Notes under the pieces: model-generated | Seen by the model: the letters and a program-made list of their open reading frames with translations, nothing else | What the model was told of the DNA's origin: nothing | The model's database searches: none | Translations under genes and position numbers: made by a program | Part shown: positions 1-15,322 of the stretch, piece by piece | Layout of the letters: every line of letters begins with the position of its first letter | Numbering within the stretch: the first letter of the stretch is position 1 | Source: Pseudorasbora parva | Lineage: Eukaryota; Chordata; Actinopteri; Cypriniformes; Gobionidae | Direction of reading: 5' to 3' | DNA length: 64,000 nt | Assembly (NCBI RefSeq): GCF_024679245.1 | Contig: NC_090174.1 | Span: 20,400,933 to 20,464,932, forward strand

Positions 1-1892
1 ACCAGTTTTCCTTTGTGTGTTACGTGACACCGGAAGCACGCAAGCTCTTTCTCGCGCACGGTTGATTTGAAAACACCAATAAACATGTAGGCTGCATTTT
101 AGCAATCTCCATTTGAGATGTTTTGCTTAAAGTGTCATTCAGTCTGTGTTCTGTCAGGAAGGTCAGGACTCATGAGTCACTTTACTGAGTTGTGAGCTGT
201 GAGCTGCTGAAATAAGCCAATCAGAGCTGAGCTCAACATTAATTTTCATGACCCTTCCAAATAAGGCAAAAACAGAGCATTACATCCTAGGGACAATTTC
301 TAGGGTTGTAAATGGACCTGTAAAACTGTATCTGGACAATTTTTGCCCTTAAATAAGCCACATACCCTCTATGTAGATATCAGAGAACAATTTAACATAT
401 TGTTTTAAATCATTCTAGGGCACCTTTAAGAAATACATCAAATACATCGCTGCCTGCAAGTGAAGTCAAATTACACGATATGGGGTATAGAGATATGCGC
501 AAGAGATCACTTCCGCCGCTTGTACCCATTGAGATACGTCGGATCGCGTACATTTGACCTAACTTGCCGGAAGTGATGTCATGCTCGCGTTTTTTGTACA
601 TAGTGTTTTATTTGAGGTAAAAAATTATATAAATACTGTTCGGTTTCTCACACAAACCGATCATTTCGTGTCTTAAGACATCAATGTGTCATCACAAGCC
701 GCAGGGTTTAATATGGATTCATATGTCTGTTTTTTTACTCTCATAGTGGCTCTCATAGAAATACACCCCATTGACATGCATTATACAGCAACGGATGGAG
801 TTAAAAATCTTCATTTGTGTTCTACTGAAGAAACAAACACACCTACATCTTGGATGGGGGTAAGCAGAAAAACATCAATTATTCATTTTTGGGGGAACTA
901 TCCCTTTAATAGTAGTTACTAGAGTGTTAATTCTGTATTACTTACTTGTTCCTGCATGTGTACTTATTCATTAATGATGGAACCATATTCTAAAGTGAAT
1001 TAAAATTCTGATCCTGCATCATACTTGGATGTTTGTATAATATAATGAGACAAACAATAGACCTATGCCATCAAAACAATTTATATCACAAAGATTATGA
1101 AACAATTCAGATTCTCTAAACAAACTTAAGATAGAAGGCGGAGAGAATAATACAAGCTCTCTGTAACAATAGTACAAGTAGAGTTAGTCATTGTATTCTG
1201 TCATTACTGTGGATTTTACAGCATACAATGGAACTAAATATATCTTTGGAACCAAAGAACTTATCCGTTCAAGTCAAGTCTGCTTTACACCGAAGACATC
1301 ACATTGTCTTGATTGTTGAGGTATATTTAAACAAAGGGCTTTAACCTTCTGGATTTTTACTTGGAAATATAAAACCTGATGTTTCGCCAAGCTATCACAG
1401 CCACTTCAGACCTTACAGAATCAAGTATAAGAAATAAAAATGTGCAAATTTACATCAAAGATTTCCACCACAAAAATGAGACACGAGAAATTAGAATTTT
1501 TTTCCCCTATCCTTTGTGTTTTTGATCCTACATCAAAGGTTAGTCCTTAGTATCCCATTGAAATAGTTTCAGAGAGGGTTTGTCCTCTAATGAGAGTAAA
1601 AAAGTGTTTTAATCTTGCTCGGTGGTGCCAATGAACACTGCAGCTGAAGACTGAATGCTGTTGATTAGCATAAGCGAGATAATAAGATCTTTTGATGCAT
1701 GTCACAGCATGATTTTAATTCACACTTCTATTTTTGAGCGATCTCTTCGGATATCAGTCATTTGGTTATTTTTATGGCAGACAAACTGCTGTATTTTATT
1801 TGATTCATCCCATTATTTGAAGACTTAAATCCTCCTTCCATACTGTATCATCAGCTAGACACTTGACCACAGGTTGTCCAGTCAGGCCATCT
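1..1892. other. AT-rich intergenic DNA, no gene seen
   Basis: No ORF with recognisable similarity, splice pattern or repeat architecture could be supported here. The only recognisable item is one arm of an Angel-type foldback end at about 818-912, which ends in an ACTATCCCTTTAA-type terminus. The motif CATTCTAGGGCACCTTTA at 412-429 recurs at about 53292 and probably marks the edge of a dispersed repeat. Confidence 0.5.
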
Positions 1893-2899
1893 TTAAAGGT
1901 GGGGTAAGTGCTTTCTAGTAACCATTGTTGATATTTCAAATCACCAAAACAAACACTCCCCAACCTCAAAAAGGTCTCGCCCCTATTTTGATAGCTCCGC
2001 TCCACACAAACGTACGCAACGCAGGCAACGACTATGGAATTTGCTGTTAGGATATCATAAGTGAAAGCAATACATGTTACTTTATGGTAATCCAGGTCGA
2101 ATGTTCAATGAAAAAGTCATCCCTTCCATCTCAAAAACACAAGCACAGTTGCCATGAACAACTCGATAGCATGAGCGTGAACATATTACAGTTGTGATGA
2201 GATTAGAGGGTTATATCGATCCCTAAAAAAGGAACCAAAGCAAATGAACAGGAGTTTATTATCTTACTGTTCGGACACATCAATGTTACTCGCCTATCGA
2301 GAAGAAATAAAGCAACCTCGGCGTCCGACAGCAGACCTTAGAGCTCCCTGAGTTCTCTCCAGACTCTGGATAGCTGATACTTCTTGCCTGATCGTAAGCC
2401 TTTTTTAGTTCCATAGACATTTTCCACATTTGTTTTTTATTTGCCATCTCTTTTCTTTCTGTCATCGCTCAGCTAATGTCCAACCTGTCTGTCGTGTCTT
2501 TAAAATAATGATGTGCATTGAGTGCTCTCTTCTCATATCATTAAGGGATAGTTCAGCCAAAAATTAAACTTCTGTCATCATTTACTCACCTGTATGAGTT
2601 TCTTTGTTCTGCTGAACACAAAAGCAGATATTTTGAAGAATGTTTGTAGCCAAGCAAATAGAGCAACCATTGCCTACCATAGTATGTTTTAGTAAATGGT
2701 TGCTCTATCTGCTTGCTTTCAAACATTCTTCAAAATATCTTCTTTTGTGTTTAGCAGTACAAAGAAACTCATACAGGTTTGTAACAACTTGAGGGTGAAA
2801 AAATGATGACAATTTTCATTTTTGGGTGAACTATCCCTTTAGTAAACACACTCCTTGCTGCCGATTGACTACAAGTTTGTTTTGGTACCCCGCCTTTAA
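1893..2899. mobile_element. TTAA-flanked nonautonomous DNA transposon with a nested Angel-like foldback
   Basis: The left end reads TTAAAGGTGGGGTA and the right end TACCCCGCCTTTAA, so the element has terminal inverted repeats and a TTAA target duplication of the piggyBac/Kolobok type. There is no transposase ORF. It is interrupted at 2541-2842 by an Angel-like element. Assignment to a superfamily rests only on the TTAA target and is inferred. Confidence 0.7.
2541..2842. mobile_element. Angel-like foldback element
   Basis: The sequence begins TTAAGGGATAGTTCAGCC and ends GGTGAACTATCCCTTTAG. The two halves are near-perfect inverted copies meeting at about 2690, including the paired arms GAGTTTCTTTGTTCTGCTG and its complement. 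The termini match the AGGGATAGTTCACCCAAAAATG ends typical of Angel-type short inverted-repeat elements of zebrafish and relatives. It is noncoding. Related half copies or relatives lie at 818-912, 17511-17650, 22340-22475, 38283-38305 and 62399-62606. Confidence 0.8.
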
Positions 2900-5498
2900 C
2901 ATGTTAATAAAGAATCTGTAAAATGACAAGTAACCAGGCGACTTAGGAAAACCTTAAATTATGGAATACTGCACTTGTGAAAACCAATATCTCTTCACTG
3001 ACATGTTAAATGAAGAGCATGGCAGAGTGAAAAGACACAGGAAATTGATGTGTGCGAAAGCAGCTCAACCCGAATTCCTGAAAAGGAAAGTGGCTGACGT
3101 TGAATCCCACTCCTCTAGAGGCATCAATCAATGTCCAATCTTGAAAAATAATGAGTGTTCCTCTGTGTTACACTGAGCTATGATTCATCTACAAGTACAA
3201 TGTTATATAACTCAAAGCATTCATTTGCCCCCCAATCCTACTTTCCCTTTCACAAAAACATGTTTGAAGACATGTTTGAGTTTTTTTGTGTTAACATATG
3301 GTTTTATTCTGGGGAAAAATAAGTCTTTGAAAAGAACAGACAGATTATGCCAGCAGATGCAAAGGTATTGAAAAGAAACACAAACACATTGTGCATTTTC
3401 ACTGATCTCAAAATCAAAAGGAGAAAGAGACTGAAAAGTGGGACATCTCCCCTAGCTTGTCTCAAAACCTCTCAAGAGCTTCATTTTGCCTAAGCACTGA
3501 GTCTATTTATGCATTCATTTATCAGCCTGGTTCAAGTAATTGCAGTGGAAAACAAACTATTTGCTCTAGAGCCTGTTGTGAGAGCACATTTATCTTATAG
3601 TATACATTTGTTATCTATTATTAGAATGTTATTAGTTGAAAAGAATATATCCACGAATAGAATTTTGTTCTTCCTATCCTCCAGTGCTTGTATCCCTATG
3701 CTAGCACAATTCGTTGCAGGTGGGCTCCCCTAGAGTCTCCTGCATCATGGACTTAACATCTCATACTGACAGGCAACAGTTTGTGAAGTTGTGTGACACG
3801 GATGGTAGTGAGCAGCTCAGGGTGCCGTTCTCTATTCAACCTCACCTTTCACTCAACACATGTCCTATATATATCATTAGTTTTCAGTACCTGCTGAAGT
3901 TTTTCAACAATCCACCGACTGCAGGCTGCATTACAAATTGAGATTCATGGACCTGGGAGTCCACCTACACAGACAAGTGCAGTACTTTCTGAAGGGGTTA
4001 GGTCTTTCAACATTTTTAGCAAGCTAACAGAAATCTCCAGGCTGAAGTGTTTATTTCTGTGTTGTGCTAAACTAGAAGGTTACGTCAATACCATATAACC
4101 CTGTATTCGCACATATAACAACCTGTTTACTGCAGTAGTTCTCAACACATTTTGAGTTCAAGGCCCCCCAGTGCCTACAACTATATTCAACAAGCCCCAT
4201 ATTATATATATAATATATAATATACTTTTATGTAAGATCTTAGGTGTCTCTTCTGTGCTGTAAGATTGAGTGGGTGCATTTTCCATCAGAATTAATTACG
4301 TGTGCTTTTGTATCAAAATATATATCTGTTTCCATCTCTGAAGACATGATATAATGCAAGATCTGCAGTGTTCTCTTAAAGGTGTCAAAGCAACACCTTA
4401 TATATCTATTTTAACCTATCTTTGGCATTTGACCAGTCGCGTTACACCAACTATGACACAATGGATATGTCTGTTTGACCTTTTGTTTAGAGGATGTAAG
4501 TTTTTTTTTGCTCTTATTTTGTTCTACAAAATATTTATATACAAAATGTATTACAATATCCATGGAGTTTTATTTAAATTATTTTCAGGTCATGACACTT
4601 AGGTTTTCCAAGACCTTGGTGGAACCATAGTTGTTAAATAAGAAACTTAATTTTTAGTTGTTTTATCTCATTTTAATGCTTTTTTCATTTAAAAGTCATC
4701 TTTGGTGCCCCCTAGTGAGTCCCGGCCCCTGGACTAGTTTTATTAGGCTTTCAGAATAAATATAATATATTAGAAAAATTGAAAAGTGGGTCTGCGATCC
4801 GGGGTCTGTTGATTGGTTGTTTGATCCATAAGTAATTTCTGAGATAAATACTAAAAACATTGTTAAACAAGTTAACCTTAGCTGACTGACGTTTGTGTGG
4901 TACTGTAAGCATGCAATTATAGGCCTGGCTTAAAGAACAGCACTCGATTTCTACTGGATTTTCTACTCTGCTCTATGCTGCATTAGTGGCACGTCATAAT
5001 TACAGTAAATAAAGCTACATATGCTTTTGATTCGCTCTCACAGCACTTTGATGTCATACACTGAATGGTCTGCACAGCGTTGCTCCAAGTCTTACACACC
5101 TTAAATGTGCAAGTACAGCGACAATGTGGTACAAATCATAGCTCTCAGAAAATTACACATTTACACATTGCAATTTTGTTGTAGGCAAAATGGTCAATGT
5201 TTATGATAATGTCTTTATTCATATTTATTTTACGAATTATTCCTTATATATTATTATTCTGTTACATGTTATTGATTTGATTTCTTTAATCATATATCTT
5301 CTACTATATGCTCTGATTTTGATTTGAAGTTTGATTATTTCCAAATGTAAGATATTTGGTGTCTCTTCTGTGCTGTAAGATTGAGTGGGTGCATTTTGCA
5401 TCTGAATTGATTAAGTTGTTGTCTCCATCTCTACCGACGTGATGCAAGATCTGCAGTGTTCTCTTCAAGGTGTCAAAACAACATCTCACACCAGTCCA
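2900..5498. other. Intergenic, with a direct duplication of about 150-165 bp
   Basis: No gene was recognised. Bases 4229-4397 and 5344-5486 are diverged direct copies of one unit; both contain TGTCTCTTCTGTGCTGTAAG and a GCAAGATCTGCAGTGTTCTC block. The unit may be a dispersed repeat duplicated about 1.1 kb apart. Confidence 0.5.
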
Positions 5499-5730
5499 CA
5501 CTAAAAAATTCTACGATTAAAAACAGATAACTGGTTAACAGAAAGTTTCTGTAATGTATAAATTTAACAGTAAAATACCGTAATGTACAGTTTTTGAAAG
5601 TGAAAAAGAACCATTACGTGACTATCATCACCGTGAAATACGGTTATTTACTGTAAATTTTACTTAAATCTATTAAACCTAAAATCAACCACAGCTGCTG
5701 TTTTTACTGTAATTTTTTTTACAGTGCAGA
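5499..5730. mobile_element. MITE with ACTAAAAAA / TTTTTTACAGTG ends
   Basis: The segment opens CCACACTAAAAAATTC and closes TTTTTTTTACAGTGCAG, an imperfect inverted terminal pair around an AT-rich core rich in TTTACTGTAA motifs. It has no coding capacity. Ends of this kind are common in teleost nonautonomous DNA transposons. I could not fix the target-site duplication. Confidence 0.5.
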
Positions 5731-5743
5731 GACCTGCTTCTTC

Positions 5744-6013
5744 GGGCGGCAGTGGTTCAGTGGTTCATGTTGAAAACCGGAAGGTTGGTAGTTCGATCCC
5801 CGGTTCCACCTGACCAAGTGTCGAAGTGTCCATGAGCAAGACACCTAACCCCAACTGCTCCCAACAAGCTGGATGGTGCCTTACATGGCAGACACCGCCG
5901 TGGGTGTATGAATGAGAGAGTGAATGGGTGAATGTGAGGCAAGATGTAAAGCACTTTGGATGGGCATATATAGGGTCTGTTAAAAGCGCTATATAAATGC
6001 AGTCCATTTACCA
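5744..6013 (+). repeat. tRNA-derived SINE with LINE-like 3' tail
   Basis: The head carries a pol III A-box-like TGGTTCAGTGG and a B-box-like AGTTCGATCCCCGG. The body contains CATGAGCAAGACACCTAACC, and the tail AAAAGCGCTATATAAATGCAG resembles tails shared with partner LINEs. This is the usual layout of a teleost tRNA-derived SINE. It is a retroposed copy rather than a tRNA gene, because no cloverleaf 3' half follows the T-arm-like segment. Confidence 0.8.
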
Positions 6014-6780
6014 TTTCTTCCCATGCTTTGCCTCTTTGGGCTCTTCTATCATTTCATTCCTCTTATTCTGTGAATATCTTAGTCTACTTTTGTCCTTTTG
6101 TACTAAATGTGTTGTTCCTTATTCAGATTTGATCTCTGACATAATGGTTGCTTTTCTGCCTGGATCCCATTGAACAATTACAAGTTCTAACGCACATGAA
6201 GGCCTTTTACAGTTCAGAAGCATTACCGTATTACTATTACTGTCCACCACGGGGCTCCTTGGCATCAAAAAGGACCCCTGAATTACATATCTGCATATGT
6301 AGCTAAATGTAAAAGTTCAAACATAGACTGTTTGCACATTCTGTTTGTTGCAGTACTGCAGCAGCTGGTGTTAATTCGACCTTTAATTCAAGGAGTTTAC
6401 TCTAGACTGTTGTGCTTCTTAAGGCCACCGTGGTGATGACATTTAGCCTCTTGCTCTTTTGGGCGAGTCAATTACTGACAGTAAATGGAGAAACCTTAAC
6501 GATGGCATTTAAGGTCTTTTCTATTGATTAAAAGAGAGTGTTGAAACTTTAATAACCTGAATTTGTTTGCAGGTTAGTTTGGTAGACTATAGCCTAAATA
6601 AAAAAAAAGTAATTTAGCGATATGCTGTGGTGCTTTTTATGGGCTACATATGAAATATTTACTGTATGATTATTCCTACATTTTGTATGTTTATTATTAT
6701 TTGTGATACCCAATGAGGAAGCAGTCTCCATGGCAACACCCTTTTTACTATGCTTTATTAAGCCCAAGGCACCTCTGCTG
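6014..6780. other. Intergenic DNA upstream of olfm1, nothing specific seen
   Basis: AT-rich sequence without a supported ORF or repeat. It borders the CpG-rich stretch that begins at about 6795. Confidence 0.4.
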
Positions 6781-6789
6781 TGAACTACA

Positions 6790-7302
6790 CAGTTTCACAC
6801 GCGCGCGAGAGCTCATGTCCAACAGCGATAGAGAGCGCGCGCTCTCCACTTCAGCAGCTCTTCTCGCGCTGCTCGCTCCGCTCGTGTCCCTCTGTACGTT
6901 TTTTTGAATTTCCCACTCCAGTCCTTGTCACATCCGGTTCAGCACCACTGCTTGGCCCCGCTTCTCAAATTTCCTGCCCACACCTACCCTCTCGTATTAA
7001 CCAAGCCAAGTTTGTCTAGTGATGAAGTAATATTTTCGCCGCTTTCGTGCACATCCCTACATTCGCGATCGGATCGGTGGTCCGGGAAGAGAGAGGACGA
7101 GAAGGCGTCGAGAAGCTGAGATGAGATAAATATGCAAACAGACGGATCTGTAAACCATTCCAATCTTATTTTCCTATTATTTTGGCGCTGAATTACAAAC
7201 AAACAAAAATAGCCTATACGCAATTTCAAGAGGAGCATCTAATAGAGAGCCGGACAGCTCTGCATGTGATTTCTTCGGATCAGGTGGCATCGGCAGCAGA
7301 AG
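6790..7302 (+). promoter_or_regulatory. olfm1: Putative olfm1 upstream promoter and 5' UTR
   Basis: Base composition changes sharply. Bases 6797-6850 are dense in CG dinucleotides (ACACGCGCGCGAGAG, GAGAGCGCGCGCTCTCC), and further CG-rich sequence continues to about 7110, immediately 5' of the first signal-peptide exon. This is a CpG-rich promoter pattern; the start site itself cannot be seen. A minimal ATG-TGA start-stop occurs at 7264-7269, 33 nt before the coding ATG. Confidence is limited to location. Confidence 0.5.
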
Positions 7303-7368
7303 ATGCAGCCTGCAAGCAAGCTCCTGAGTCTCACCCTCCTTGTACTGATGGGCACTGAACTCACCCAA
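7303..7368 (+). CDS. olfm1: olfm1 alternative first coding exon (signal-peptide form)
   Basis: ATG at 7303 opens MQPASKLLSLTLLVLMGTEL followed by TQ, a short N-terminus with a hydrophobic h-region typical of a cleaved signal peptide. It strongly resembles the alternative N-terminus of mammalian noelin-1/pancortin (HPARKLLSLLFLILMGTELTQ class). The exon ends CAA at 7368 before donor GTAGGT, phase 0, and splices in frame to GTG at 12003. The mammalian form has about ten extra N-terminal residues; here the reading frame upstream hits TGA at 7267 with no ATG between, so translation should begin at 7303. It gives the 457-aa long form or, with the Y exon, a 125-aa form. Confidence 0.93.
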
Positions 7369-10025
<2,657 letters not shown>

Positions 10026-10338
10026 TAGAAGAAATGAGCTGCGATTTGAATTATTTATACTTTACAAATGATGGTTATACTATTTAAATAATGCATGTTG
10101 TAAAATGGAAAAATCATGTAATTTATACAGTAGGCTACTCTAAAAAAAGATCTATTCCGACTCAAAAAAAAAAAAAAAAAACGTTTTTACGTTGTAGGCT
10201 ACCATGAAAGTATCATGTTTTATTCATAGTGCTAGTATTCTTTAAAATACATTGGAGTAACATATAAATACCATAATATTCGAAAACTGTATTTATTTCA
10301 CACTATAAATTGATGTGCTAAAGTGTAGAGTACCAGTT

Positions 10339-10341
<3 letters not shown>

Positions 10342-10433
<92 letters not shown>
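10342..10433. repeat. (AT)n microsatellite
   Basis: 92 bp of alternating A/T about 360 bp downstream of the second first exon of olfm1, within the intron. Confidence 0.95.
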
Positions 10434-10435
<2 letters not shown>

Positions 10436-11299
10436 AATCATATATTTGGAATTTAATCTGGTCACATGCCTCAGTTATTCTATGGGATTGTGGCACACAA
10501 TGACAATAAAAAACACTATAAATACATTTTTGACACACAATTAACTTTTGCACAAGAAAGCAAAAAGACATTATCATTAGTTCAGTTTTTTTTCTATAAA
10601 AAATTAGACATATTTTATCAGAAGGTGTTTATGTGACAACACTATGGAGGTGGTGAACCAGCTGGCTAGAGTTGACCTGACAGTGTGTTGTTCATTTTAA
10701 TTGATATCCAATGTTATGCATCTCTTCAATGGACCAAAACCTTTGTCTCCGCAGGTTTAAATGCTGCAGTCAGGTAAAATGTGTCTCAGCGGGGGGATTA
10801 TTGACTTTGAGTGTGTTTGTTGGGTAATTGTTATGAGTCACCTATATAAATACTGTTTTGAAATCTATACTATACTATACTGTTTGTGAGCAAGACAAAG
10901 AAACTATCGTCATCTTTACTATCTAAATATATGCCTTCCCTTTTTTCATGTTTTAGTAAACTCTGTCCTCACACAATAAAAAAAACATTAGATTGTATTT
11001 TAATCTGAATTCAGCAATACAGCAGCAACAGATTTACAAAGACGTTCCTTAGATTTAATAAAAAACGATTTCTGTCCGCACTGGTTTTGAATATGGATTA
11101 TTCATTAGATTACTCAGGATTAGGGCAAGACATACGGAAACGCTCACTATTCCAGATGGCTCTTTTATGTAAAGCCACTGGGTCATAAAATCCCCTTCGA
11201 GACGAGACCATTTCACATCAAAGCACCAAATATGAAAATTCTTCGAAATGTATTTTGTCAGTGTATATTGACCACTGATACACTGCTCTGCTCTTGATG

Positions 11300-11498
<199 letters not shown>

Positions 11499-11969
11499 CA
11501 GAATAAATACAACAAGTTTGCTGGCCTAACTTAGTCATGCCACAAATTATCATATATACTATTTTGTTATGCTTTACACTTTATGAACCCTTTTTGCTGG
11601 AAAATGATGGAAAACTCATGCTTCCAAGATGAACACAAGTCATCCTTACAATTACAAAACCTTCATCTATGTCAGCAACTTAAATAACACTATCTTGGTG
11701 AGACATTTACTCCAACAGAATTCACAAAACACCATTCCATAAACCACAGACAACCAAGCATTTAAGTGTGTGGTGCATAGAAAACACTTGACCAATATTA
11801 TTGTGATGTAAATGTTTAAAAACCGGCATGACAGTTTCCATCAACTGGCCAGAAACTCTTTCAGACTGACCCTTGTGTCCGGGCAATTAACTTTCCCAAA
11901 GACTGCAGTGGGAGAAAGGATAAAATTGTTACAAAGCTGCTGCTACTGCACATCACAATCAGTCACTGA

Positions 11970-12194
<225 letters not shown>

Positions 12195-12283
12195 TAAATA
12201 GCTCTCTGAATGACTTTCATAGATCCGTCCAGCAGGGTTGTCACCTTATTACTCATCTCTTATGTGCTCTTTCTCTCTTTCAG

Positions 12284-12439
12284 GTCCAGAATATGACTCA
12301 GTCCATCCAGAATCTTGACCAGAGGACCCAGAAAGACCTGCAGTATGTGCAAAGAATGGAGGTGCAGTTGAAAGGCCTGGAATCTAAGTTCAAACAGGTG
12401 GAGGAAAGCCACAAGCAGAATATCGCAAAGCAATACAAG
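12284..12439 (+). CDS. olfm1: olfm1 common exon 3 (coiled coil, part 1)
   Basis: The acceptor CTCTCTTTCAG is followed by GTCCAGAATATG. Fifty-two codons (VQNMTQSIQNLDQRTQKDLQ, ending KQNIAKQYK) stop at donor GTGCGT. NMT is an N-glycosylation sequon shared with the family. Heptad-like leucines and charged residues suit the parallel coiled coil that tetramerises noelins. The preceding intron is only 131 bp. The exon ends in phase 0, so it can join either exon 4 or the Y exon at 15323. Confidence 0.97.
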
Positions 12440-14056
12440 GTGCGTACAAATATATGAACATATCCTCATTTCCCTCACTGTGGTTATTCCATTTGTAAAT
12501 GTCTTTTTTAATCCATATACAATATTTCTCATTTACAAAATGTTAACTCACTTATTTAAATCAGCTCACAACACTGGCCTTTAACATTGCATTAACTAAT
12601 CTGTCTTTGAGAAAACGAGCATATATATTTTCTGTATCCAAGCCACATGAGCTCAGAAGATTTGTTATGAGTGATTTTCTTCTTTTGAGTGGACAACACA
12701 GGCATTTTCCCCGCGAGAAGCGAATTACAAAATATGATTCATTTCCCATCTTAGGTATTGTTTGCTGCCTGATATCAATTGCATCTGCATGCTAATGAGC
12801 CCGTTGCTATTTTTCGAAATGGAGGCGTAGTGATTTTGTTGCGCATTGCAATTTGTAGAGTGTATCGAGCTCCCAAAGTGGCATAGATTTTATAGATCTG
12901 TCAGGCACAATCTTTTAGCTCCTTCGGCATCAGTTGGCTGATCAAAGTCTTTTAAACAAAATAGTGCATTGAACATTTTGTTCTTGTCAAACTGAATATC
13001 ATTGTCAGGAATGTGCCATTTACAAATCGGGGCCTGATTTCACAATCAGGCAGGTCAGTGTTGGCGGCACCTCTTGTTCATTTACCAAGTAAGAAAACTA
13101 CTCAAAACATTTTATGGCTTGACCTTTAAACATTTATTACATGAAGGCATCAAATATTTGGATGCAATCATTGGAAAAGGTCATCTTATACACCATCATG
13201 ATCTTTATACTAGACTAGAGCCTATAGTGCTGTTCGTTCTCAGAAGTCTAGGTATACACAGAGCATATACAAACATGGCATTTCAGTCGAAGTAGGAAAA
13301 CATAAAGAATGAATTTTGATAAATGTAAACATCCTCTCAAAAGTTTGGGGTCAGTACGTTTATTTATTTCTTTCGTAATTAAGTGATTTTTATTGTATTT
13401 TTACAGTAAATACATTTATAACTTTACAAAACATTTTATATTTTAAATAAATACTGTTTTTGGAACTTTCTATTCATCAAAGAATCATTAAAAAGTATTA
13501 GTTTTTGCCACAAAATTAATAATTTTCCACAGTAAAACAGCACATTAGAATGATTTCTGAATGATCATGTGACACTGAAGACTGGAGTAATGATGCTGAA
13601 AATACAGATTTGACATCACATTTTAAAAAAATGTAGATATAATAGCACTTAATTATTGATTAATCACATCCAAAATAAAAGTTTGTGTTTACATAATATA
13701 TGTGTGTTTACTGTATAATTATTTTTATATAAATTAGGGATGCTCATTTCGGTTCATTTTCCCGACGGACAACCGCCACTCATTATCCGAATGTTACCTG
13801 TTAACTGATAATTTATATTGAATTAGCATTAAATAAAGATACAATTGAGAGTGTCTGTGACCCGTTAAAAATACACTTTTTTTCGCGGGTTTATTTTACC
13901 GTGTCAACACCAGAACCTGGACTGACACATTATAAAAATTTTGCGCAACTGCACCGTTTCTGACGACAAAGAAAAACACAATAAAATAATAATAAATAAA
14001 AAGCATAAAATAAATAGGCCTACACTAAATATTTTTCTCTTAATTCCACTCCGCCA

Positions 14057-14221
14057 TAAGCCGGTGTGTGGCGAGCGTTCTGGCGCAATATGGCTGCCGT
14101 CGCATCATACAGGGGGATGCTGCTCATTGGTGGTGGTTGAGGAGATTCCCCCTTCTATGTAACGCGCTTTGAGTGCCTAGAAAAGCGCTATATAATGTAA
14201 TGAATTATTATTATTATTATT
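14057..14221 (+). repeat. Truncated SINE3-like copy (3' part)
   Basis: It contains GAGCGTTCTGGCGCAATATGG, then GTGGTGGTTGAGGAGATTCC and the tail GAAAAGCGCTATATAATGTAATG followed by (ATT)n, the same 3' half as the full copy at 14303-14884 but in the opposite orientation. The 5S-related head is missing. Confidence 0.8.
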
Positions 14222-14302
14222 AATTACCAAATTAAGATGACAAAAGTGAGTTTGAAGTTTTGAAGAACCGGAATAGTTAATGAGTGTGTATTTATACATA
14301 AT

Positions 14303-14884
14303 AATTATTATAATAATAATAATAATTCATTACATTTATATAGCGCTTTTCTAGGCACTCAAAGCGCTTTACATTGAAGGGGGGAATCTCCTCAACCACC
14401 ACCGATGTGCAGCATCCACTTGGATGATGCGACGGCAGCCATATTGCGCCAGAACGCTCACCACACACCAGCTGATTGGTGGAGAGGAGACAGAGTGATT
14501 AAGCCAATCAGGATAGGGGGATGATTAGGAGGCCATGATGGACAGAGGCCAGTGGGTAAATTTGGCCAGGATGCTGGGGTTACACCCCTACTCTTTATCG
14601 AAGAACATCCTGGGATTTTTAACGACCACAGAGAGTCAGAACCTCGGTTTAACGTCTCATCCGAACGACGGTGCCCTTTGACAGTACAGTGTCCCCATCA
14701 CTATACTGGGGTGTTAGGACCCACACAGACCACAGGGTGAGCGCCCCCTGCTGGCCTCACTAACACCTCTACCAGCAGCTACCTGGTTTTCCCAGTTGGT
14801 CTCCCATCCAGGTACTGACCAGGCTCGGCCCTGCTTAGCTTCAGTGGGAAACCAGTCTTGGGCTACAGGGTGATATGGCTGCTG
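14303..14884 (-). repeat. SINE3, 5S-rRNA-derived SINE, near full length
   Basis: Read on the minus strand it begins with CCAGCAGCCATATCACCCTG and continues CTGAAGCTAAGCAGGGCCGAGCCTGG and TACCTGGATGGGAGACC, a clear diverged 5S rRNA with its internal pol III control region. A unique body follows and then a GCACTCAAAGCGC-type tail ending in (ATT)n. This is the SINE3 design known from zebrafish. It is not a 5S rRNA gene, since the 5S part is diverged and fused to the SINE body. Confidence 0.88.
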
Positions 14885-15322
14885 GTATTATATGAATAAT
14901 TATTATTCATTATATGAATAATTATTGAATCATTATAATATTTCACAATGTAACAATGTATTGCTGTATTTTTTTGTCATTTTTTGTTGAGCTGCCTTTT
15001 TTGTTGAGCAAAAGAGGATTCTTTCAAAAATATTTGAAAAATCTTACTGACTCTAAACTTTTTGAACGGTAGTGTGTATATAGTACTTGCTAGTAATATT
15101 ATGTTGTTTTTTATCTATCCTCATTTATGTGTATAAACTTGGGCATAAACCATCATGATTATTTACACATCATGCATCTGTGTTAGTTCATCCCATCAAA
15201 TTGTTTTCTTACGTAAAATGCGTTGCATAATTTCTGTACATACAGCTGTATCTGTGAAAATGTGTGTATTAGAAAGGCTAGCGAGTTAGCTATTCAACCC
15301 AATTTCATTTTCTTGCTTGCAG

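Larger units (their letters stand above)
13332..15076. mobile_element. MITE with CAAAAGTTTGGGGTCAGTA-type ends, split by SINE3 copies
   Basis: The left arm starts CTCAAAAGTTTGGGGTCAGT and the right arm ends CTTACTGACTCTAAACTTTTTGAACGGTAGTGT, its diverged inverted complement. Such ends mark an abundant cyprinid DNA-transposon family. The arms are pushed apart by the inverted SINE3 pair at 14057-14884. A further fragment of the family lies at about 18730-18970. It is noncoding. Confidence 0.6.

Noticed and set aside
5744..5830. tRNA gene
   Set aside because: A- and B-box-like sequences are present but no complete cloverleaf; a SINE body follows. The same judgement was made for 16471-16560.
6713..7238. 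Several overlapping ORFs around the CpG-rich region
   Set aside because: They overlap the presumed promoter/5' UTR of olfm1 in conflicting frames and have no recognisable protein features.
14800..14884. 5S rRNA gene on the minus strand
   Set aside because: The 5S-like part is diverged and continues into the SINE3 body and tail, so it is a retroposon head.
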